DNA of 64,000 nt from Candidatus Bathyarchaeota archaeon (GCA_020354575.1 CP070649.1:1241053-1305052); one strand, 5' to 3'. Shown: positions 1-7,345, counted from the stretch's first letter. Program-made: numbers and translations. The notes: a model not told the origin generated them from the sequence alone.

Positions 1-207
1 GAAGAGCTTGCAAATAAGGTGGAAATACGAAGTCGAGAGGAATTGTTTGGGGGTGGAGTAATCGTGGATGGTGCGGAAGCCTTGTTATTTCTAGGGGAAG
101 AAGGGAAGCCGAGTTTGGTCGTGTGGAGTAATCACGTGGGATTAGTGAAGTTTGCCAAGGATTACTTTGAGCATTTGTGGGATTCGAGTCGACGTGGACT
201 GGAATAA
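1..207 (+). CDS. C-terminal end of an archaeal transcriptional regulator (partial)
   Basis: The reading frame is open from base 1 and stops at 205-207, so this is the last 68 codons of a gene that starts outside the window. The pattern is a glycine-rich strand (GGGVIVDG), a hydrophobic strand (EALLFL), WSNH, then FAKDYFEHLW near the end. This is typical of the C-terminal sensor half of TrmB-like or other archaeal HTH regulators, where the last helix carries a Phe-Glu-x-Leu-Trp motif. The DNA-binding half is not visible, so the family call is an inference. The gene ends 41 bases before tRNA-Leu on the same strand. Confidence 0.55.
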   Translation, partial: EELANKVEIRSREELFGGGVIVDGAEALLFLGEEGKPSLVVWSNHVGLVKFAKDYFEHLWDSSRRGLE

Positions 208-248
208 GATTTAATTTCAATAACGAATATCTGTAGGTTCTGCAGTTG

Positions 249-333
249 GCGGGGGTTGCCAAGCCAGGTCAAAGGCGTAGCCCTGAGGCGGCTATCCCGT
301 AGGGGTTCGTGGGTTCGAATCCCACCCCCCGCA
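249..333 (+). tRNA. tRNA-Leu (anticodon GAG)
   Basis: A complete class II tRNA. The acceptor arm pairs 249-255 with 326-332, and the discriminator base is A333. The anticodon stem TAGCC/GGCTA encloses loop CTGAGGC, placing GAG at 285-287. A variable arm lies at about 295-308, and the T arm is GTGGG-TTCGAAT-CCCAC (309-325). No intron is seen and CCA is not encoded. Its 3' part is repeated at about 4810-4840, which marks it as an integration site. Confidence 0.95.
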
Positions 334-466
334 CTTTTGCATACGCCCCATGCAAGCATGCAATGGTTCTTAGCAGGTCTGGAGCCTAAGCAAGATGAAA
401 GGCAAGCATCGGCTCTACTAAAGTAGTTAAAAGCGTAAGGGATCTTAGTGATAGGAGGGAATTACC

Positions 467-634
467 ATCACAAAGAACGATAAACCATTACGGGCAAAAG
501 ATTTTGGCTTTATAGAATGTGAAATCTGTACACGGAATAGAGCAACCTTTTGGGTTAATACAGAGGAAGACTTGAATCACATAGAAAAGTGGCACAAGCA
601 GAAATATCAGAATCCGCAAGACGCTGAGAAATGA
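467..634 (+). CDS. Small C2H2 zinc-finger protein, apparently without an AUG start
   Basis: The frame is open from the stop at 452-454 to the TGA at 632-634 and contains no ATG, GTG or early TTG. An AGGAGGG ribosome site at 453-459 sits 7 bases before an ATC codon at 467, which may be a rare start; ATT at 461 is the alternative but is too close to that site. The product of about 55 residues has CEIC, then a WVN strand and an acidic helix, then HIEKWH, the spacing of a C2H2 zinc finger. Small proteins of this kind are common in archaeal viruses and plasmids and would bind nucleic acid. It lies 134 bases downstream of the tRNA integration site. It may instead be a fragment that has lost its start. 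Confidence 0.45.
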   Translation: MTKNDKPLRAKDFGFIECEICTRNRATFWVNTEEDLNHIEKWHKQKYQNPQDAEK

Positions 635-635
635 T

Positions 636-694
636 GCGCGCGCGGTTCTCAAGTATTATTGGCGTAAGGTCTTACGCGCGCGCTGCTGCATGCA
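636..694 (+). repeat. GCGCGC blocks around a hairpin
   Basis: GCGCGCGCG at 636-644 and ACGCGCGCGC at 674-683 flank a hairpin (GCGTAA, loop GGTC, TTACGC, 662-677). TGCATGCA follows at 687-694. It lies directly after the zinc-finger frame and could act in transcription termination, though no T-run follows it. Confidence 0.5.
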
Positions 695-760
695 CAACTA
701 ACCGAAGAAAAGATCAAACCCTATGAGTTGCACATCGCCATTTTATTCATTTTCAAAGAA

Positions 761-770
761 CTTAAATATT
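761..770 (+). promoter_or_regulatory. TATA-like box for the gene at 794
   Basis: CTTAAATATT sits 24 to 33 bases before the ATG at 794. At normal archaeal spacing this would place the transcription start at or next to that ATG, favouring it as a leaderless start over the ATG at 773. Confidence 0.45.
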
Positions 771-793
771 AAATGCATCGAATATGCATTGTG

Positions 794-1678
794 ATGAAAA
801 TGAAAAAGGCTGCTACATTTTATATTATCTTCTGTACAGTAGTTCTAATCTTTACGTCAATCCTACCAACTGTAAGGGCATCAATCAACGATCACAATTG
901 GATTGGAACAACCCTTAGAAACGATTACGATCCGTTCTATGGGACATCTGTTACAGCCTATGAAGAAGGAAAGATGGCGGGCCTAGCTATAAACGTGTAC
1001 AATGATTATTCAGCGGCCAACCAAGTGAACGTTTCCGCAGTAATAGTAGGTTTTGACTGGGGGACCAACTACACCTCAGACGAATGCAACATCGACAACC
1101 CTTGGGCAATACGTCGCTACGAGTCAAAAGTCTTCACCATGACTTTCACTGTCCCATCATCATCTGTAGCATCAAACCTCGTAACACACAGCTACATCAT
1201 ATACGTGGAACATGTTAACAGCACCACGGGTAATAAAGAAATAGTGGACACTTGGACACAATCTGGTCACGGTTTCGCCGTTTTCTCTTCTGACCAAGCG
1301 ACTATTCACAGATTAGAGAGAGAAATTAATGCATATGCCTACTACCAGTATGTTCCCGTCGTTATGGTGAATTCAAGGGAATTATTGACAATGTCGAGAG
1401 TTGCCAAATCAATGGGAGAACACGAGTACAACGTCGGGAATTTCAATGGTGCGATTACGCACTACCAAAATGCGTTAGAATTTGTGCAACAAGCATGGTC
1501 AAACGAAACAGAGAAATGGTCAACTTTTGAGGATACCTTTGTAAGCATATTGAGAGGGAGCGAAAACCTCCTTCTGATGTATGGATATGCGTGGCTCATC
1601 TTCGGAATAGGCTTTCTTCTAATAAGCATAGGAGCTCTTGTCTATTTAGTAATGCGTGCACGCAACTCTAAAAACTAG
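794..1678 (+). CDS. Secreted membrane-anchored protein of unknown function
   Basis: A protein of about 294 residues with an N-terminal signal or anchor segment, a Ser/Thr/Asn-rich extracellular part with several N-x-S/T sites, and a C-terminal membrane span (MYGYAWLIFGIGFLLIS region) ending in a short basic tail. The extracellular part looks beta-rich at first. It becomes helical near its end, where YNVGNFNGAITHYQNALEF resembles one TPR-like repeat, a surface for protein contact. I chose ATG 794 rather than 773 because the TATA-like box at 761-770 fits it; ATG 800 is also possible. No enzymatic motif is visible. It lies inside the island that follows tRNA-Leu. Confidence 0.75.
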   Translation: MKMKKAATFYIIFCTVVLIFTSILPTVRASINDHNWIGTTLRNDYDPFYGTSVTAYEEGKMAGLAINVYNDYSAANQVNVSAVIVGFDWGTNYTSDECNIDNPWAIRRYESKVFTMTFTVPSSSVASNLVTHSYIIYVEHVNSTTGNKEIVDTWTQSGHGFAVFSSDQATIHRLEREINAYAYYQYVPVVMVNSRELLTMSRVAKSMGEHEYNVGNFNGAITHYQNALEFVQQAWSNETEKWSTFEDTFVSILRGSENLLLMYGYAWLIFGIGFLLISIGALVYLVMRARNSKN

Positions 1679-1856
1679 CTAGTGCGCACATAGGCATTGA
1701 GAAAAGGTCAAGCATGCATGCATTTATTTCCTTTTCCTAAAGAGCATAATACATGCATACATGCCTACGCATTTTCATCGTTCTCGTGCGCTAAAAAATA
1801 AACTTCGCAAAGTATAGGCGCGCGTGTTTGACAGAAAAAGGGAATGGAGAAATTGT

Positions 1857-2855
1857 TTAACGGATTGGCTTTTTAGCTAGTCTTCGTTTGTAGACGGCTA
1901 TGGCAATGGTTAGCGCGAAGAATATTGGTAGCATTGATGTCCATGCGGGAAACTCTGAAATTATTGTTGTTAGCGGGTAGTTATCCGTGTTATTTGCGTC
2001 AGTTATGTATGGGCCATCCCATATTCCATCGCTTCCAGATTCATTTTGGTCTGAACCGCTGTAAATGTCTTCGACAAGGGGATAGAGGTCTGGAAAATCG
2101 TCCCAGTAGTTGCCACCTGAAGGATAGCCATTATCCCAAGTATTCGGATTAGTTTGCTCAATGTAAACTTGGTTTGTGTTGTTAATGAAGTTGTTATGGT
2201 AGAACGTGTTGTTGTAGACATTCGACCCAGAGAACCAAATTCCATAGTCGTTGTTTGTTATGTTGTTTTCATGTATAACATTATCATTAGCCCAACGGAG
2301 ATAGATGCCAACTGTGTTGTTTGCTATGATGTTTCTGGAGAAAATACTGTCCGAAAACGCGCTGCCACCAATGCCATTTGTGTTGTTTGTGATGATGTTT
2401 CCAGAAATAGTGTTGCTAAAAGATTCGCCATAGTCGATGCCATCTGTACAATTTCTTATCTCGTTTCCATAAATGGTGATATTTGCATCATTTGAGAGCC
2501 TTATGCCACTTGCGAATGACACTATTTCCATGTTCTTTATTGTTACATTTATCTCCCAAGGTCCCGAAATCTGAGCGTCTATCCCTGTTCCGCTTCCTGT
2601 TCCTTGAAGCCTGTAACCTGCTCCATCAATCACAACATTTGCCTTTTCGATAATAAGAGAATCATAATTATTCTCAGTGAAATAGTAGGTGATATTGTCT
2701 GAGCTGGTGATGTTTGCCGTTAATGGGTCAACACTTCCATTAGCCCTAATGTAAATTGTCCCAGATGCTTTAAGTGGTTGAATGTTGAAGGCTATTGCCA
2801 ACATGGCTATGAGAAACGACATCGATATCATGCACACAATCGCTTTTCTTTTCAT
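1857..2855 (-). CDS. NosD-type right-handed beta-helix surface protein with an EFP-type C-terminal anchor
   Basis: A 332-residue secreted protein. After a signal peptide (about 1-30) come short repeats of the N-x-I-x-x-N-x-x-G-I type (NNTNGIG, NNTVGIYL, NNDYGIWF), one per turn of a parallel beta-helix as in NosD and carbohydrate-binding or -cleaving helices. YPSGGNYWDDF and a D/N-rich segment close the helix. The tail reads SEFPAWTSMLPIFF, a hydrophobic span, then KRRLAKK. Glu-Phe-Pro plus a span plus basic residues resembles archaeosortase-processed tails (the PEF-CTERM type); processing here is inferred. It probably acts outside the cell in binding or glycan recognition; the ligand is unknown. 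It is convergent with the gene ending at 1678. Confidence 0.8.
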   Translation of the reverse strand: MKRKAIVCMISMSFLIAMLAIAFNIQPLKASGTIYIRANGSVDPLTANITSSDNITYYFTENNYDSLIIEKANVVIDGAGYRLQGTGSGTGIDAQISGPWEINVTIKNMEIVSFASGIRLSNDANITIYGNEIRNCTDGIDYGESFSNTISGNIITNNTNGIGGSAFSDSIFSRNIIANNTVGIYLRWANDNVIHENNITNNDYGIWFSGSNVYNNTFYHNNFINNTNQVYIEQTNPNTWDNGYPSGGNYWDDFPDLYPLVEDIYSGSDQNESGSDGIWDGPYITDANNTDNYPLTTIISEFPAWTSMLPIFFALTIAIAVYKRRLAKKPIR

Positions 2856-3244
2856 TGTGAAACCCGATCGTATTTGATTAATGAGAATTTAACGCTTACT
2901 ACAACATGCATGCAGGAAATTTCTTGGTTTTAGTTGATCTTTAAGCTCCAAAGTTGAATGTGGTAACGTGATAACTGACATAAGTTAGTCTTGCTGTAGG
3001 TTTAGATATTAAATTTATGCGTGCACGTTGCATATCAGCACTCAAATTACAAGAGAACCATAAGAATAAAAATGCGTCCTCAAACGATTATAAAACTGCG
3101 CGCGATTTTGGCTGGTTGGTTGGTTGGGTAGGATTCGCACCCCCCACACACACCAAAGGATTAACTGTAGATAGGTTTGGCTAATTAAAACATGCGCGCG
3201 CACTAATTTGGTGGGAAAAAAAGGTGAGTGGAGAGTAGTTATGT
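2856..3244. other. Gene-free stretch of 389 bases with short palindromes
   Basis: No coding frame is convincing. It holds CATGCATGCA at 2905-2914, TGCGCGCGA at 3097-3105 and TGCGCGCGCAC at 3193-3203. At 3127-3150 a C-rich GGATTCGCACCCCCC stretch weakly recalls the tRNA-Leu T arm. The part next to 2855 probably holds the promoter of the leftward beta-helix gene. Confidence 0.5.
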
Positions 3245-3730
3245 TTATGGTACGTCTTCCACAGCCACGAAGTTTAGAGTGAAGCTCAGAGATTCATCCA
3301 ATGTTCCGCCGCCAGTGGGAGCAGCTAGGTAGATGATGAGTGGACGCGGTGGAGACCCTGCGGAAAATTCATCGTATATACCAATCGTCATGTCATTTTC
3401 CACCCAATAGTTAGGCACAGCATCATCCCAGATCAGTATAGTCCAGCCAATTGGCATGTTAGTGGCGTTCCAATATACGCCATAGGTTCCGTTTCCAAGA
3501 AAGACGAGGTTGCATTCCAACTCTTTTATTTCTCCATAGGAGAAGTCCCCCCAATCGTAGGTGCTGAGTTGCGTGCCATTGGGATATTGAAGCTCCACGT
3601 TAAATGTGTGAATCCCCGTCAACCTCATTGTCATCGTGGCCTGCCACACAAATCGCGTAATATACGCTCCCAAGACCGTGCCTATCACAAGCGCAATTGC
3701 CAGTAGAATAGCTATATATGATTTTTTCAT
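3245..3730 (-). CDS. Secreted beta-sandwich-like protein, paralogue A
   Basis: A 161-residue protein with a lysine start, one hydrophobic segment (signal peptide or anchor, about residues 5-27) and a beta-rich extracellular domain. Positions shared with the next upstream gene are NGTQLSTYDWGDF, the L-x-C of ELECNL, YWNATNMPIGW, VEN, RPLIIYL and FTLNFVA, so the two arose by duplication. The order of short strands suggests an Ig-like or camelysin-like sandwich, but I do not recognise a named family. AGGAGAAAGG lies directly upstream of its ATG. It may be co-transcribed with its paralogue, though 120 bases separate them. Confidence 0.7.
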   Translation of the reverse strand: MKKSYIAILLAIALVIGTVLGAYITRFVWQATMTMRLTGIHTFNVELQYPNGTQLSTYDWGDFSYGEIKELECNLVFLGNGTYGVYWNATNMPIGWTILIWDDAVPNYWVENDMTIGIYDEFSAGSPPRPLIIYLAAPTGGGTLDESLSFTLNFVAVEDVP

Positions 3731-3850
3731 TGAAACCTTTCTCCTTTCTCTATATCTTATCTATTAGTTCACTTGCTCATTGATTAATAAGGATTTATAG
3801 AAGACTTTTCCATCGAAACTTAGCGCGCGCAAATGCAAAAATTATATGCT

Positions 3851-4324
3851 CTAATTTGTCTTCTTGGTGTCAACCAAAGCCATAAAGTTTAGAGTGAAAA
3901 ACTCATTTTGACTTGGAATTCCGTTTATTTCTTCCAAAATTATCTGAATGGGTCGGGTCTCTCCTGTGATAAACGATTTTGTAGTGTTTTCAATCCACCA
4001 CTTTTGTTTTGGCTCAAACTCAAGCCAAATTCTTATTCTCCACCCAAAGGGGAAATTTGTAGTATTCCATAGAACTTGGACAGGTTTTTTTCCAGTATAG
4101 GTGAGTTGGCAATCAAGCCGTTTGGCTTGTCCTTCCTCGAAATCTCCCCAATTATAGCTGGTTATTGTTGTTCCGTTCCTAAACTGCAGCTGTAGTTTGG
4201 AGGATTTTCCTCCTGCTTTCACAGCCATAGCAAATGGTGCTATGAGGCTGGAAATTAACAAGCCTAAGAAGCAACTGATGAGAAATGTCGATGTAAACAT
4301 TCCAAAAAGTGAGAGCTTCTTCAT
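3851..4324 (-). CDS. Secreted beta-sandwich-like protein, paralogue B
   Basis: A 157-residue protein with a signal or anchor segment (about residues 8-35) and one extracellular domain homologous to the 3245-3730 product. Shared features are NGTTITSYNWGDF, RLDCQL, WNTTNFPFGW, WWIEN, RPIQIIL and FTLNFMA. The single conserved cysteine in the L-D/E-C motif and the invariant Trp-Gly-Asp-Phe are the strongest marks of the family. The ribosome site GAGGTG lies just before the ATG. The function is unknown; surface adhesion or cargo binding are guesses. Confidence 0.7.
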   Translation of the reverse strand: MKKLSLFGMFTSTFLISCFLGLLISSLIAPFAMAVKAGGKSSKLQLQFRNGTTITSYNWGDFEEGQAKRLDCQLTYTGKKPVQVLWNTTNFPFGWRIRIWLEFEPKQKWWIENTTKSFITGETRPIQIILEEINGIPSQNEFFTLNFMALVDTKKTN

Positions 4325-4373
4325 GATTCACCTCACCATTATTCACTAAGTTAAAGATGGTTTTAATCTCTTC

Positions 4374-4390
4374 TGTGTGGGGTTCGAATC
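4374..4390 (+). repeat. Internal copy of the tRNA-Leu T-arm (att-like repeat)
   Basis: Seventeen bases, TGTGTGGGGTTCGAATC, identical to 4810-4826. The GGTTCGAATC core equals the T arm of tRNA-Leu (312-321). After it this copy diverges (TACACACACC). Together with 4810-4826 it brackets the HNH gene. Confidence 0.6.
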
Positions 4391-4463
4391 TACACACACC
4401 TTCTAATGCTCAACAGCTTTATGTCAGGTTTTTGGGTTATTTTGTGTAAGCTGTCTTTACGTA

Positions 4464-4691
4464 TTAAATCCAACTTCGCTTTTTCTTCTTGTGAAGCTTC
4501 GAGTGTGTACTTCTACTCATAATAGTCAAATTGCTCTTTCTGAAATTACTCTTGTTTCCATCTTTGTGGTGAACAACTCTTCCCTTTCCTATAGGACCCC
4601 GAACCTTATTCGATGCTACCGTTCTATGTACAAATTTTCCGCTATCTTTCCATCTTGGGTAGCCTTTCTTGTCTTTGTAGGTCTTCCCCAT
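4464..4691 (-). CDS. Small HNH endonuclease (HNH_3-like)
   Basis: A 75-residue basic protein. VVHHKDGNKSNFRKSNL supplies the His-His, Asn and Asn-Leu positions of the HNH_3 family, and the following STHSKLH gives the distal histidines. The strand before it (FVHRTV...GPIGKGR) is also typical, so the domain is complete but has almost nothing else. Stand-alone HNH proteins like this often belong to homing or phage-like elements and nick DNA in the presence of a divalent metal. The start has an AGGTG ribosome site. The gene lies between the two 17-base att-like repeats, which may define a small mobile unit. Confidence 0.75.
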   Translation of the reverse strand: MGKTYKDKKGYPRWKDSGKFVHRTVASNKVRGPIGKGRVVHHKDGNKSNFRKSNLTIMSRSTHSKLHKKKKRSWI

Positions 4692-4806
4692 ATTCGCACC
4701 TAAGCAGACTCTGCTGTCTTTGCTTAAATGAATTGTACATTTATAATAATGATAAAGTCAGTTCCATTTTTTCACATTTTGTAGGGATCACCAATATTGA
4801 TATTTT

Positions 4807-5139
4807 GTGTGTGTGGGGTTCGAATCCCACCCCCCCCGCACCATCACTGAACACCCCGCACTTTCTGAAATCCAAGCAAAATACATCAACCATCTGTTAT
4901 GCAAGAAAACTCTGAAACCAGCAACCATCAAACGTAAAGTCAAATGCATTAAGAGTCTATGGAAGCACGGTGTCAAGCTATCTAACCCTGATAGTTTCGT
5001 TAGGTTTCTTAACACCTGTAACTGGGTTAGTGGAACGAAAGATATTGTTGTGAATGCCTATCGAGACTACCTCACCATGATTGGTTTGCAGAATGTGAAG
5101 CTTCCTCATGCATGCATAAAAGCTAAAGTAGGAACTTAG
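4807..5139 (+). pseudogene. Truncated tyrosine integrase (core-binding domain only), reading through the att copy
   Basis: The frame opens with GTG at 4807, reads through the tRNA-like att copy and then encodes a SAM-like core-binding domain: LSEIQAKYINHL, KTLKPATIKRKVKCI, LWKHGV and NAYRDYLTMIGL. Tyrosine integrases continue with a catalytic domain of about 180 residues bearing R, H-x-x-R and Y; here the frame stops at 5137-5139 and the next gene starts 21 bases later, so the catalytic half is absent. An att site at the 5' end of the integrase frame recalls SSV-type archaeal integrases. The fragment lies outside the interval bounded by the tRNA and this att copy, so it may belong to an older insertion. 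It is not expected to recombine DNA. Confidence 0.7.
4810..4840 (+). repeat. Second copy of the tRNA-Leu 3' end (att site)
   Basis: The sequence from 4813 to 4840 repeats the T arm and 3' acceptor strand of tRNA-Leu (309-333) with one extra G before TTCGAATC and two extra Cs in the C-run, ending in CGCA. It is in the same orientation as the tRNA. This is the expected product of tyrosine-integrase insertion into a tRNA 3' end, and the adjoining integrase frame supports that. Confidence 0.75.
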
Positions 5140-5160
5140 ATTATGTATTATTGATGTAAT

Positions 5161-5688
5161 TTGGTGACACTGAAAAAGATAGACTACCAAATTATTTTTG
5201 AACTAATGAAAAACTCCAAGATCAGCGATCGACGCCTAGCCAAGAAGTTAGGCGTTTCCCAACCAACCGTCACTCGAAGACGGACGAGATTAGAGCAAGA
5301 GAATATCCTCAACTATACTACAATTCCAAACTTCGAGAAGCTTGGTCTTGGAATCTTAGCCGTCAGCTTTGTTCATTACGATCACTCTGTTCTCGGACAA
5401 GTAATGAATCGCGAGAAGTCGTCCAAGATGATTTTCACCACACTCTCCAAACATCCCAACATAATCTTCGCGTCATCTGGACGTGGGCTGGGATTCGAAG
5501 GAATCGCGATTTCTGTACACAAGAATTATGCTGATTTCGCTGCGTTTACACGAACGCTGAAGATAGATTGGGCAGAATATGCCCATGAAATTAAAAGCTT
5601 TCTCGTCAGTAACAAAAGTGATAATGTAGTCAAAGAATTGACTTTCAAAGATCTCGGGGATTACATCCACACTAATAATTCTGAGTGA
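5161..5688 (+). CDS. Lrp/AsnC-type transcriptional regulator
   Basis: A 175-residue protein starting with TTG 5161 or GTG 5164. The N-terminal helix-turn-helix is clear: IDYQIIFELMKNSKISDRRL, then AKKLGVSQPTVTRRRTRLE. The wing leads into NYTTIPNFEKLGLG, as in Lrp/AsnC proteins. The C-terminal half has the alternating strands of a RAM-like sensor domain (ILAVSFV, IIFASSGRGLGFEGIAISVH) but is not a textbook RAM domain. It probably senses a small metabolite. It is the first intact gene after the integrase remnant and stands alone. Confidence 0.8.
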   Translation: MVTLKKIDYQIIFELMKNSKISDRRLAKKLGVSQPTVTRRRTRLEQENILNYTTIPNFEKLGLGILAVSFVHYDHSVLGQVMNREKSSKMIFTTLSKHPNIIFASSGRGLGFEGIAISVHKNYADFAAFTRTLKIDWAEYAHEIKSFLVSNKSDNVVKELTFKDLGDYIHTNNSE

Positions 5689-5756
5689 TCCATACGGTAA
5701 TGTTGGTTCGCTTTGTTTTGGCTGATACGTCCAGCTCAGATAGGCTGGATAATCTG

Positions 5757-6095
5757 TTAAGATCTTATCATCGTCAAAACCATCCTAAACCGTTTTAAAG
5801 CCGTAAGGGAATGAGGTTGATTGGCGGGCATGATGACGATTTCGCCTGCCCTCATGCGAACAACTTTCTTCGCAATTCTAATCTCCACCTCTCCCTCAAT
5901 GATGTGAGCTAAAGCGTCATATGGGGCAGTATGTTCACTCAATCCTTGACCTTTATCAAACGCAAATAGCGTTACTGTTCCGGCTTTCTTATCAATAAGA
6001 GTTCTACTTACAACAGCCTCTTCTTGATAACCTATCAAATTCTTCAAATTGGCTGCTTGAGCAATAAGCGGTTGTCCTTCTCTGTCAGACTCCAT
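5757..6095 (-). CDS. Small cupin-domain protein
   Basis: A 112-residue single cupin barrel. Motif 1 is recognisable as GLSEHTAPYDALAHIIEGE, where the histidine and last glutamate match metal positions. Motif 2 is AGEIVIMPANQPHSLTA, with its histidine. The second histidine of the usual HxH pair is replaced (H-T-A), so metal binding may be altered. Such small cupins act as dioxygenases, isomerases or sugar and metabolite binders; the substrate cannot be read here. It stands alone between convergent and co-directional small genes. Confidence 0.8.
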   Translation of the reverse strand: MESDREGQPLIAQAANLKNLIGYQEEAVVSRTLIDKKAGTVTLFAFDKGQGLSEHTAPYDALAHIIEGEVEIRIAKKVVRMRAGEIVIMPANQPHSLTALKRFRMVLTMIRS

Positions 6096-6191
6096 CCTGC
6101 ATCAACTGTTCAATACCGTGCAAAGCTACTAAAATGTGTCGTCAAAGCTAATCGCTGCACTGTAATTGTGGAGACTAGGGCTTCGAGAAAA

Positions 6192-6803
6192 TTATGGTTC
6201 CACGCTTCCATCTCTATCCTTGGAATAACCAATCAAATGACCTCCAAAGCCAATGCACCAGAGCAGGATCGGATAAATTACTAAACGCTCCATTGTTCCC
6301 TTGCCCAACCCCAAAAAAGTGATATTAGAATCCCGTGGTAGCCCTAAATAGGAATTGAAGAAAACACTCGCTCCCAGTGATAGCACTCCCAATCCCACAG
6401 AGACGTACGACAGAGGTGGTTTCTGCAGTCTATACGATACGATAGCCGACAACGCCCCGAACAAGAGCGCAATCGGAGTTACGATACCGTGCAATGGTCG
6501 CACATCTTCAGGAAAGAGTCCAACGCCTAAAGTAGCGAAGCCTGTGACAATCAAAAGCACGAAAAAGAACTTAGAGCTGAAAGCCCTTTGAAGGAGATAC
6601 GCTCCTGCCACTATCGTTATGCCAAACAAGATCAAGGACGAATTATACAAAAGAGAAGTGGTTCCGACCCCCAACGAACTCACATAATGGGCTCCACTGT
6701 TATAGTCAGGATGCAATCCTTCCGTCAATACGATTACTAAAAACCACTGTATACTTCCAAGAAATAATAGTGTTCCAGCTACTTTCGCTTCGTCAAGCTT
6801 CAA
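6192..6803 (-). CDS. DUF998 family membrane protein
   Basis: A 203-residue protein with six or so membrane spans and a TTG start. The first spans carry LLFLGSIQWFLVIVLTE and a loop NSGAHYVSSLGVG; a later loop has FPEDVRPLHGIVTPIALLFG. The Ser-x-Leu-Gly loop and the Pro-x-x-x-x-x-x-H-G-x-x-x-P pattern are hallmarks of DUF998. No biochemical role is established for the family. It follows the VOC gene at a distance of 26 bases and is probably co-transcribed with it. Confidence 0.8.
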   Translation of the reverse strand: MKLDEAKVAGTLLFLGSIQWFLVIVLTEGLHPDYNSGAHYVSSLGVGTTSLLYNSSLILFGITIVAGAYLLQRAFSSKFFFVLLIVTGFATLGVGLFPEDVRPLHGIVTPIALLFGALSAIVSYRLQKPPLSYVSVGLGVLSLGASVFFNSYLGLPRDSNITFLGLGKGTMERLVIYPILLWCIGFGGHLIGYSKDRDGSVEP

Positions 6804-6829
6804 ACACGAACACCATAGTTCGCTCTGTT

Positions 6830-7234
6830 TTAAAGAGGATATTGCCGTTCATAATGTTTAGGGTCTTGAACGACCTCTATTTCGTTATTGTCAGGATCTA
6901 GAAAGTCAGCAGCGATTCCTCCCCACGGCATTCTAGTCGGTTTCAACGTGAACCTTACTCCATTTTTCAGAAGCCTCTGGTAAAGCGCGTGAATGTCGTC
7001 GGTATCAAGTACAATTCCTGTTCTCCGTTTCCTTTTTAACTTCCTGCCGGTAGCGTGTAACCCAATCTTTGCCAACGGCTCCTCTGGGCCAACCTCTACA
7101 TGATTAAATCCTCTTGCATCAAGGGCAACTGACAAGCCCAGGATTTCACTATAAAACCGTATGGCTTTCTCCATGTCTGAGACTCGGATCATGGTCAGCC
7201 ACAGACGAGTTATTCTTCCTTTGTTTTCCTCCAT
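6830..7234 (-). CDS. VOC superfamily (glyoxalase/dioxygenase-like) protein
   Basis: A protein of about 134 residues with two beta-alpha-beta-beta-beta repeats. The first starts MIRVSDMEKAIRFYSEILGL; the second ends DFLDPDNNEIEVVQDP, with the conserved Asp-Pro-(Asp/Gly)-Asn and a metal-ligand-like glutamate. This length gives one VOC domain that would dimerise to form an active site. GGAGGT six bases before the ATG at 7234 makes that a better start than the TTG at 7240. The substrate is not readable; family members include glyoxalase I, extradiol dioxygenases and antibiotic-binding proteins. Confidence 0.85.
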   Translation of the reverse strand: MEENKGRITRLWLTMIRVSDMEKAIRFYSEILGLSVALDARGFNHVEVGPEEPLAKIGLHATGRKLKRKRRTGIVLDTDDIHALYQRLLKNGVRFTLKPTRMPWGGIAADFLDPDNNEIEVVQDPKHYERQYPL

Positions 7235-7345
7235 ACTCAAACCTCCAAAGTAGTAACAGCAAAATGCATTTTAGTCTTTCCGACTAACGCCTAGACCAAC
7301 ATGGATTACCTAAGCAGTTGAAAATACCAGTGAAACTGCTCAGTA

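Noticed and set aside
162-359. Minus-strand open frame across tRNA-Leu.
   Set aside because: It is antisense to the tRNA and consists mainly of its complement; open by chance.
3127-3150. A further degenerate copy of the tRNA-Leu T arm.
   Set aside because: Only about a dozen matched bases in a low-complexity C-rich stretch; the GAATCC core is missing. Mentioned in the intergenic entry but not counted as an att site.
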